From: 2-02-FULL-48-14 sp041645035
GTDB lineage: Bacteria; Patescibacteriota; Gracilibacteria; UBA1369; 2-02-FULL-48-14
Reading direction: 5' to 3'
DNA length: 19,115 nucleotides
Assembly: GCA_041645035.1 (NCBI GenBank)
Contig: JBAZQU010000022.1
Coordinates: forward strand, 1-19,115
Shown in pieces: positions 14,372-19,115 of this stretch. The translations under genes were made by a program, and so were the position numbers. The notes under the pieces were generated by a model. The model did no database searches and was not told the DNA's origin. It saw nothing but the letters and a program-made list of their open reading frames with translations. The stretch's first letter is position 1; each line of letters starts with the position of its first letter.

Positions 14372-15418
14372 ATGCTTCTTCTTGGCTATCAATTCTCCCT
14401 CAATTCAAGAATCGAATCCCTACTTGTCCAAATAAAGGAACAAGAAAGAAAGCTCGGGGCACTTTCGATTTCAGCCGAATTTTTTCAGAAGATATTCAGA
14501 CACAATTATCTTCAGCAGGCCTACAGCTCAACAAAAATTGAGTACAGTCTTATTAACTACAATACCGCTCAAAAGGTGCTCTTCCACAAAAAAGCTAAAA
14601 ATGAACAGGAGGGAGAGGTTTTAAATGCAGCGAATGCTCATTTGGCCGTTTTGTCCCATTTGAAGGAGCCTATTTCAAATGATTTGATTATCGAGGTTCA
14701 CCGTCAGATTAGCGAAAACTTGAAAGGGTCTTGGACGGAACCTGACTATCGTGCCGGCCGGTATCGTACTATTCAAAACTATTTGGGAGATCCTTTTTCT
14801 GATCACATTAGTTTTACTTTTCCGGGCCCTAGGGAAGTCCCCAGTCTCATGAGGGAGCTCAATCAGTTTGCGAATGGCAGGACAAAGATAAACCCTCTTC
14901 TCATCCCGGGCATTTTTCATTTTGTTTTCATCGCCATTCATCCCTTTGTGAACGGGAATGGAAGAACCATTCGAGTTTTGGAAGATTTTTTCCTCAAAAA
15001 AGCGGGCTATAATCTCCAAACGCTCTACAACTTATCGCAGTACTATTATGCAAATCTGAAAAACTATCATTTTTATTTGAATCGAGGTCGTGAGCAGAGG
15101 GATTTGACCGATTTTATTGAGTTTTATTTGCAGGGGATTCTTGAGTGTCAACAAAATGTATTTAAAACGGAGCTTCTTTTAGAACGTATGGAAAGACTAC
15201 ATGATTTACCGTCATGGGGTAAAATGGATAAGCTTGATAGGAAAATGCTCACTTACTTGGCTGGAAATAATGAGTTAAGCATAAAAAAAGCACTTAAATT
15301 GTGCTCTAAAAAACTAAGTGCGGAAGCCCTTCGTTTGAGGTTTCAAAACTATATTCAATGGGGGTTTATGAAAAAGCTGGGAACGTTTAAAGACGCTAAC
15401 TATATCTGGGAATCATAG
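14372..15418 (+). CDS. Fic-domain protein with C-terminal helix-turn-helix-like region
   Basis: The 348-residue protein carries the Fic core motif HPFVNGNGRTIR at 190-201. Fic enzymes transfer AMP or another group to a target hydroxyl, using the motif histidine as base. The usual acidic residue after HPFx, which holds Mg2+, is Asn194 here, so activity may be altered. An SxxxE sequence (S53-E57, in STKIEY) matches the autoinhibitory helix of class II Fic proteins, with Tyr in place of the usual Gly/Asn after Glu. The flap region (about 128-150, GRYRTIQNYLGD) is present. The last 65 residues look like a winged helix. The DNA is more AT-rich and looser than its neighbours, a sign of possible transfer. 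No antitoxin-like partner is adjacent. The 3' end overlaps the GT4 gene by 23 bp. Confidence 0.88.
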   Translation: MLLLGYQFSLNSRIESLLVQIKEQERKLGALSISAEFFQKIFRHNYLQQAYSSTKIEYSLINYNTAQKVLFHKKAKNEQEGEVLNAANAHLAVLSHLKEPISNDLIIEVHRQISENLKGSWTEPDYRAGRYRTIQNYLGDPFSDHISFTFPGPREVPSLMRELNQFANGRTKINPLLIPGIFHFVFIAIHPFVNGNGRTIRVLEDFFLKKAGYNLQTLYNLSQYYYANLKNYHFYLNRGREQRDLTDFIEFYLQGILECQQNVFKTELLLERMERLHDLPSWGKMDKLDRKMLTYLAGNNELSIKKALKLCSKKLSAEALRLRFQNYIQWGFMKKLGTFKDANYIWES

Positions 15419-16502
15419 CACGATCAATTACCGATTTCATGGCTTTTTGAAAAGCTTTTTCGCTGAACTGCTCCGCGTGCTTGGCAATCTTCTCCGCATC
15501 GTACTCATTTTCATTGATGAGCAGCTGGGTAAGACCGGCTTCCAAACTTTCAACGGTTGGTTCCTCAAAAAATTGTCCAGTCACACCTTCTATCATAGTT
15601 TCGGTGAGGCCACCTTTGCGTAGCGCAAGAACCGGCTTTCCACAGGCCATGGCCTCCACGGGTGCGATTCCAAAATCTTCTTCCCCCGGGAAAATAAAAG
15701 CCCGGCAATTTTCCATGTACTGCTGCACGTCTTCATCCGATTTATAGCCCAAAAAGTCGATGTGCGGCCCGGCCATTCTTCGCAATCGTGTTTCATCATT
15801 TCCCTGGCCGATAATTACCAGTCGTTTCCCAAGTTTATTAAAGACCTCAATCGCCAAATCGATGCGTTTATATGGCGTCAAAGTGGACACAATCAAAAAG
15901 TATCCTTCATGCTTCGGATGCGGCGTAAATCGCTCGGTATTAACTGGTGGATAAACGATTTCCGCCTCCTGGTGGTAGTATTTTCGGATACGATTTTGCA
16001 CCGTGCGCGAATTAGCCAACGGGATGTCCACACGGTCGGCGGCCAGGAAGTCCCAAATGCGTATTTTGTGCAGCATGCGGCTCGCAATCATTTCGCCGAT
16101 CAGTCCGAGTTTTTGGTCCCGCAAATATTGATGCGTGTAGTCCCAAGCATAACGCATGGGGGAGTGATAATAACAAATGTGCGTGGTCTCCAAATTGGTA
16201 ATCACGCCGTGTGCGTAAGCACTGGAACTGCTGAGTACCACGTCGTAGCCGGAAAAATCAAAATCTTCAATCGCGCCGGGCATAAAAGGAAACAACATTT
16301 TGTGCATGCCGGGGATAAAGCGCGGCCACTTTTGCAAGCGCGAAGTTATCACTCGTTCGCGTGGAAAAATTCCGCCCATCCTTGCTTCATCATAAAGCAG
16401 CGTATACACAGGCGCTTCCGGGTACATATCCATGAGCGATTTAAGTACCCGTTCGGCACCGCCCGGTCTCAGTAGGAAATCGTGAACGAAGGCAATTTTC
16501 AT
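15396..16502 (-). CDS. Glycosyltransferase, GT4 family (GT-B fold)
   Basis: This 368-residue enzyme should transfer a sugar from a nucleotide donor during surface polysaccharide or glycolipid assembly. The N-terminal domain begins with KIAFVHDFLLRPGGAERV, including the acceptor-side glycine loop. The C-terminal donor domain has PPVNTERF near 185-192, a TPYKRID lysine segment at 209-215, and the E-x7-E motif at E275 and E283 in EEDFGIAPVEAMACG. There is no membrane segment, so it acts on the cytoplasmic face. Its ATG overlaps the preceding glycosyltransferase stop as ATGA (16499-16502). It is the last gene of a comF-GT4-GT4 operon. The specific sugar and acceptor cannot be inferred. Confidence 0.93.
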   Translation of the reverse strand: MKIAFVHDFLLRPGGAERVLKSLMDMYPEAPVYTLLYDEARMGGIFPRERVITSRLQKWPRFIPGMHKMLFPFMPGAIEDFDFSGYDVVLSSSSAYAHGVITNLETTHICYYHSPMRYAWDYTHQYLRDQKLGLIGEMIASRMLHKIRIWDFLAADRVDIPLANSRTVQNRIRKYYHQEAEIVYPPVNTERFTPHPKHEGYFLIVSTLTPYKRIDLAIEVFNKLGKRLVIIGQGNDETRLRRMAGPHIDFLGYKSDEDVQQYMENCRAFIFPGEEDFGIAPVEAMACGKPVLALRKGGLTETMIEGVTGQFFEEPTVESLEAGLTQLLINENEYDAEKIAKHAEQFSEKAFQKAMKSVIDRAMIPRYS

Positions 16503-17629
16503 CGATGGGAGTTTAGCGAAGATTCGCGAAATTCAAAAGTCACAATCGTGCGCACGATTGCCTGCGCCGCTTTTTTCCAGGAGAATTTTTTAAGTTGTTC
16601 CCCGGACCTCGCTCGAAGCCTTTCACGCAACTTTGCATCCTCCAAAATCCGCATCATTTGTTCGGCAAAATCTTTAGCATGCCCGGGGTCCGCAAAGAGC
16701 GCCGCATTACCCGCCACCTCGCGCAAAGGAGGAATATCCGATGCGATTACGAGGCAGCCCGCTTCAAAAGCCTGCAAAACCGGAAGACCAAAACCTTCTT
16801 CTCGCGAAGGGAAAACGAAACACGTGGCCGAGTGGAATAGGCACGACGCCTCTACTTCAGAAATATAGCCGGGAGTCAGTATACTTTTCTGCAAACCTGC
16901 TACTTCAATCTTCGCAGAAATTTCCTCGAAGCCTCGTCCATTCGTACCTGCCAACACAAGCCGCCCTCTTGAGTACATTTTTTGTACAATAGACCACGCT
17001 TCCACCAGTGTCATAAGGTTTTTTTTGCTTTCCAAACGACCGATAAAAAAGAACAGCGGTTCTTTCCGCGAAAGCCCATATTTTTTATAAAAATTTTTAA
17101 TCTGGATTTTCGTGACACTCGGCAAGGGGGCAATTCCATGTGGGATCACCACAATTTTTTCGCTCGCCGCTTTATACCACTCCATCAAATCTCTTTTCAC
17201 CGACTCGGTTGGCACAATAACTTTTCGAGCCCGTCGCAGCGCACGTCGGGTGCTCCACTTCAAATATTTTCGCTTAAAAAATCCATACGACTCGGGAATT
17301 TTTTCATAAGCCACATCATGAATCGTCACAAAACTTTCCCGTGGCGCAAAAAATGGGAGCACGTGTGCCGGCACAAACAAAACATTCGGCTTATGCCACA
17401 ACATCTCCCAACTCAGTCGCACCAGTGTCCACAGCCGTCGAAACGGCATTCGCTTCTGCAATTTTCGCGGAAACCGTGAAATCCACGCCGGGGTGTAGAG
17501 CCGCACGTCAAAATCCGCCGTCTCAGTCAGCAAAGCAGAAATGATCTCGTTGCTATATTGCTCCACGCCCGTAGGCTTGTCTCGAGTACTTCGCGAAGCG
17601 TCAATCCCGAGCACAGGTCTTTTTTTCAC
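16499..17629 (-). CDS. Glycosyltransferase, GT4 family (second)
   Basis: The 376-residue GT-B enzyme starts with VLGIDASRSTRDKPTGVEQY, a common opening of this subfamily with the GVEQY acceptor loop. TIHDVAYEKIPESYG (about 102-116), IPHGI and GRLESKKN (197-204) follow, then the donor motif REEGFGLPVLQAFEAG (276-291). The second acidic residue of the E-x7-E pair is Gln286 rather than Glu, a substitution that also occurs in active relatives. It likely works with the next glycosyltransferase on the same glycan, since the two are coupled by a 4-bp overlap. It overlaps the end of comF by 29 bp, so all three are translated from one message. Confidence 0.92.
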   Translation of the reverse strand: MKKRPVLGIDASRSTRDKPTGVEQYSNEIISALLTETADFDVRLYTPAWISRFPRKLQKRMPFRRLWTLVRLSWEMLWHKPNVLFVPAHVLPFFAPRESFVTIHDVAYEKIPESYGFFKRKYLKWSTRRALRRARKVIVPTESVKRDLMEWYKAASEKIVVIPHGIAPLPSVTKIQIKNFYKKYGLSRKEPLFFFIGRLESKKNLMTLVEAWSIVQKMYSRGRLVLAGTNGRGFEEISAKIEVAGLQKSILTPGYISEVEASCLFHSATCFVFPSREEGFGLPVLQAFEAGCLVIASDIPPLREVAGNAALFADPGHAKDFAEQMMRILEDAKLRERLRARSGEQLKKFSWKKAAQAIVRTIVTFEFRESSLNSHR

Positions 17630-18260
17630 GATCGGCTAAGGTTAAGGCGAATACATGTTCAGCCCCGGCCGCTCGCAGCGCTTGAGCGCACGCCAGCAGG
17701 GTAGAACCGGTGGTCACTATATCATCCACCAGGACTATTGGATACCCCTCCTCGGCGAAGCCGAGTCTGCCCTTGTCCACCTCAAACGCCCCCTGCATAT
17801 TTTCTTTGCGACTTTTGCGATCCGCCAGCTTAGCCTGTGAACCGGTATCCTTCACGCGCCGTACCACATTCATCACCGGGCAGCCCCAATCTTTTGCGAT
17901 CCACTTGGCCAAAAGCTCCGCTTGATTGTATCCCCGCTCCAATTCCCGACTTTTATGTAGCGGCACCGGCATAAAAATCACTTTTTCCCCCACGCCCAGC
18001 AAGCGCAAAGCCTCCTTCATCCACGGCACAAAAATCCGAAACAAATCCGCCTGATGCGAATACTTAAAAGGCCGAATCAAACGCCCCACAATCGACTTCT
18101 CCTCATAAAACAACGCCGAACAAACCCGCAAACCCTCCAGATCTCGCACATGAGGTCTGAATTCCACTTCATAAAAACATCGACCGCACAGCGCCTCGCT
18201 CAGAAAACCGCACTGCACACACGGCGACGGAAACAAAATTCTAAGAATCGTATGCCACAT
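17601..18260 (-). CDS. comF: ComF family phosphoribosyltransferase-like protein
   Basis: The 219-residue protein has an N-terminal zinc ribbon (C14, C17, C25, C28) and a C-terminal phosphoribosyltransferase domain. The PRPP-binding loop is VLVDDIVTTGST near 176-187, and ERGYNQAELLAKW (about 108-120) is characteristic of ComF. Members act in DNA uptake during natural transformation, where they are thought to handle incoming single strands; the exact reaction is unclear. The start is supported by AAGGTGGGGGT just upstream of the ATG, one of the few good Shine-Dalgarno sequences in the window. It heads the operon with two glycosyltransferases. The codons at 17751-17765 contain a perfect palindrome. 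Confidence 0.9.
   Translation of the reverse strand: MWHTILRILFPSPCVQCGFLSEALCGRCFYEVEFRPHVRDLEGLRVCSALFYEEKSIVGRLIRPFKYSHQADLFRIFVPWMKEALRLLGVGEKVIFMPVPLHKSRELERGYNQAELLAKWIAKDWGCPVMNVVRRVKDTGSQAKLADRKSRKENMQGAFEVDKGRLGFAEEGYPIVLVDDIVTTGSTLLACAQALRAAGAEHVFALTLADREKKTCARD
17751..17765. repeat. Palindrome inside comF
   Basis: CTCGGC-GAA-GCCGAG is a perfect 6-bp inverted repeat with a GAA loop, the same loop as in the first hairpin upstream of ligA. It lies in the coding region just upstream of the PRPP loop. It is listed because similar short-loop palindromes recur in the window. Confidence 0.4.
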
Positions 18261-18289
18261 ACCCCCACCTTAGCAGGAAACTTCTGACA

Positions 18290-18376
18290 AATTCCTGAAT
18301 TTTTGAAGGGATTTGCACGAAGTACAATTCCTGAATTTTTGAAGGGATTTGCACTTAAAGGAATTTGCACTTAAGG
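18290..18376. repeat. Tandem repeats in the spacer upstream of comF
   Basis: A 29-bp unit occurs exactly twice, at 18290-18318 and 18326-18354, with starts 36 bp apart. It begins AATTCCTGAATT and ends GGGATTTGCAC. A third, shorter relative (GGAATTTGCACTTAAGG) ends at about 18376 and runs into the stop codon of the 169-residue gene. On the minus strand the motif GTGCAAATYCCTT therefore occurs three times between that gene and comF. The unit also contains a small palindrome, AATTC-CT-GAATT. Confidence 0.8.
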
Positions 18377-18880
18377 GTGATAGATCGGATTCTGAAAATG
18401 AAAACCTGTGGAAACAATCGATCTAACGGAAGACAGGGCCATCCCTAGCTCATCTGGAGACTTTCCGTTGGTAAAGAGCTTACTTGAAGTGATCAAAAGC
18501 GCCTCTATACTCCCCTCCATACCCCCCTCCATCCTTATGCTCGCCCCACCTTTTCCCTGTAGAAAGGAAAAAAATCCACTTTTCCCTTCATCCGCCCCAC
18601 CATCTTCTTCATTCACACCCCAAGAACACCATCCATTTAGTATCTCAGGTTTAAATGGAATGACATTCCTGCCATTTTCAAGCTGTATCTGCCCGTCCAT
18701 ATTTAAAAAGCCTTTTCTGAGTAGATTTTGTATCAAACTTCCACGAACTTCTACCCGCAAGACACCCGTAGTATCTAGTGGCAAACGGTCAGTTAACGGA
18801 GTAGGCGCCTGAACAGACTCTCGTTTCTGCGGATCAAAGCCCTCGATGAGCTCTGTGAGTTTATAAGGGGTATTTGCCAT
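18371..18880 (-). CDS. Hypothetical protein, Gly-rich
   Basis: The 169-residue product is unrecognised. It has no signal peptide or membrane helix. An N-terminal part (about 1-75) with TTGVLRVEVRGSLIQNLLRKG suggests a small mixed alpha/beta fold. The middle (about 85-125) is rich in Gly, Glu and Ser and contains short repeats around MEGGMEG. The end is hydrophobic and aromatic (STGFHFQNPIYHP). A good promoter with a tandem 9-bp repeat precedes it. Its stop codon lies inside the repeat array at 18290-18376. It is upstream of comF on the same strand, 110 bp away, and may share its transcript. Confidence 0.65.
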   Translation of the reverse strand: MANTPYKLTELIEGFDPQKRESVQAPTPLTDRLPLDTTGVLRVEVRGSLIQNLLRKGFLNMDGQIQLENGRNVIPFKPEILNGWCSWGVNEEDGGADEGKSGFFSFLQGKGGASIRMEGGMEGSIEALLITSSKLFTNGKSPDELGMALSSVRSIVSTGFHFQNPIYHP

Positions 18881-18908
18881 AGCTTTTTGATAGTTTTTAC
18901 GGAGGCGG

Positions 18909-18936
18909 ATAATAGCATCAATCAGAAATTAGTCAA
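18909..18936 (-). promoter_or_regulatory. Promoter for the 169-residue gene
   Basis: On the minus strand TATTAT (18914-18909) and TTGACT (18936-18931) each match five of six consensus bases, with a 16-bp spacer. The predicted start is about 20 bases before the ATG at 18880. This is the best -35 seen in the window. Confidence 0.5.
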
Positions 18937-18943
18937 ATTAGTC
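18926..18943. repeat. Exact 9-bp tandem repeat over the -35
   Basis: AAATTAGTC occurs at 18926-18934 and again at 18935-18943. The pair covers the -35 hexamer (18931-18936) of the promoter for the 169-residue gene. It could be a repressor operator, or simply slippage in AT-rich DNA. Confidence 0.5.
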
Positions 18944-18956
18944 TTAAATTTTCCCT

Positions 18957-18971
18957 CGCTCCGGCGGAGCG
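18957..18971. other. Palindrome in the divergent gap before the Nudix gene
   Basis: CGCTCC-GGC-GGAGCG is a perfect 6-bp inverted repeat with a three-base loop, 24 bases upstream of the ATG at 18995. It is GC-rich in an AT-rich gap and has no following T-run. It may be an operator or a hairpin. Confidence 0.4.
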
Positions 18972-18994
18972 TTTCTGCTACTCTTGAACCAATT

Positions 18995-19115
18995 ATGAAT
19001 TTCAATCATCCTCCCAAAAAACCTTCTCATGTGAAGGGCGGTTCTTCATCCAAGCGAAGCCGAGTACCACGTCGGGATGTTCATGAAAAATCCTGCGGAA
19101 TTATTATTTATAGAA
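18995..19115 (+). CDS. Probable Nudix hydrolase, N-terminal 40 codons only
   Basis: Forty codons are present before the window ends. After a basic, Pro/Ser/Lys-rich leader of about 30 residues, the sequence HEKSCGIIIYR appears. This matches the first strand of Nudix proteins, especially the diadenosine tetraphosphatase-like group (typical SAGxIxYR). The catalytic Nudix box would lie beyond the window and is not seen, so the call rests on this short opening. No Shine-Dalgarno is visible. The gene is divergent from the 169-residue gene. Confidence 0.5.
   Translation, partial: MNFNHPPKKPSHVKGGSSSKRSRVPRRDVHEKSCGIIIYR

Noticed and set aside
15762..16475. Long plus-strand reading frame (237 codons) opposite the GT4 gene
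   Set aside because: Fully covered by a convincing glycosyltransferase on the other strand; the antisense product is rich in His, Arg and Cys without motifs.
18290..18376. CRISPR array
   Set aside because: Only two full 29-bp copies with a 7-base gap and one partial copy; no spacers of CRISPR size and no cas genes.
18976..18984. Extended -10 (TGCTACTCT) for the Nudix gene
   Set aside because: No -35 match and a poor hexamer; too weak to list as a promoter.
1..19115. TGA-to-glycine recoding as in some related phyla
   Set aside because: TGA is the stop in several genes, including the ATGA overlaps after mscS and dnaX, and reading through would run these into neighbouring start regions.

Overview
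The window is about 19 kb of very compact bacterial chromosome. It reads in the standard code: TGA works as a stop at several genes, including the ATGA overlaps, so the TGA-to-Gly code of Absconditabacteria/Gracilibacteria does not apply. Three traits point to a monoderm, small-genome bacterium, most likely a Candidate Phyla Radiation (Patescibacteria) lineage of the Peregrinibacteria type. They are extreme packing, many genes with little or no Shine-Dalgarno sequence, and a mix of slightly shortened housekeeping proteins, a sortase and several unrecognised cytoplasmic coiled-coil proteins. The lineage is inferred from gene style only; no rRNA or marker phylogeny was possible.

Layout: (1) 1-1203, minus: a mini-MscS channel, a ferredoxin-reductase-like flavoprotein and the start of a lipoprotein, chained by overlapping start/stop codons. 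(2) 1228-2673, plus: a small unknown gene and the GTPase/ATPase YchF. (3) 2648-4699, minus: a long bifunctional Rel/SpoT alarmone enzyme. (4) 4734-6713, plus: mnmA (tRNA 2-thiouridine) followed directly by a sortase. (5) 6710-8898, minus: three unrecognised, charged, largely coiled-coil cytoplasmic proteins with two recognisable promoters. (6) 9003-10988, plus: NAD-dependent DNA ligase. (7) 10972-13484, minus: dnaX coupled to a divergent FolC-like Mur ligase. (8) 13602-15418, plus: a DUF4256-type protein and a Fic-domain protein behind a promoter carrying three iterated repeats. (9) 15396-18880, minus: an unknown gene, then a comF-GT4-GT4 operon, with a tandem-repeat spacer between the unknown gene and comF. 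(10) 18995 to the end, plus: the start of a probable Nudix hydrolase.

Strand changes at every one of these blocks. All four convergent junctions overlap (26, 4, 17 and 23 bp), so there is no room for conventional intergenic terminators. The five divergent gaps are 24-117 bp and hold the promoters. No gene-free stretch exceeds 300 bases, and I saw no tRNA, rRNA, insertion sequence or CRISPR array.

Functionally this is mostly core biology: replication and repair (ligA, dnaX), translation and tRNA modification (ychF, mnmA), stress signalling (rel), and envelope or exopolysaccharide building (two glycosyltransferases, sortase, lipoprotein, MscS). The less explained material is the three-gene coiled-coil cluster, the DUF4256/Fic islet with its iterons, the repeat spacer before comF, and a scatter of short palindromes with three- or four-base loops.
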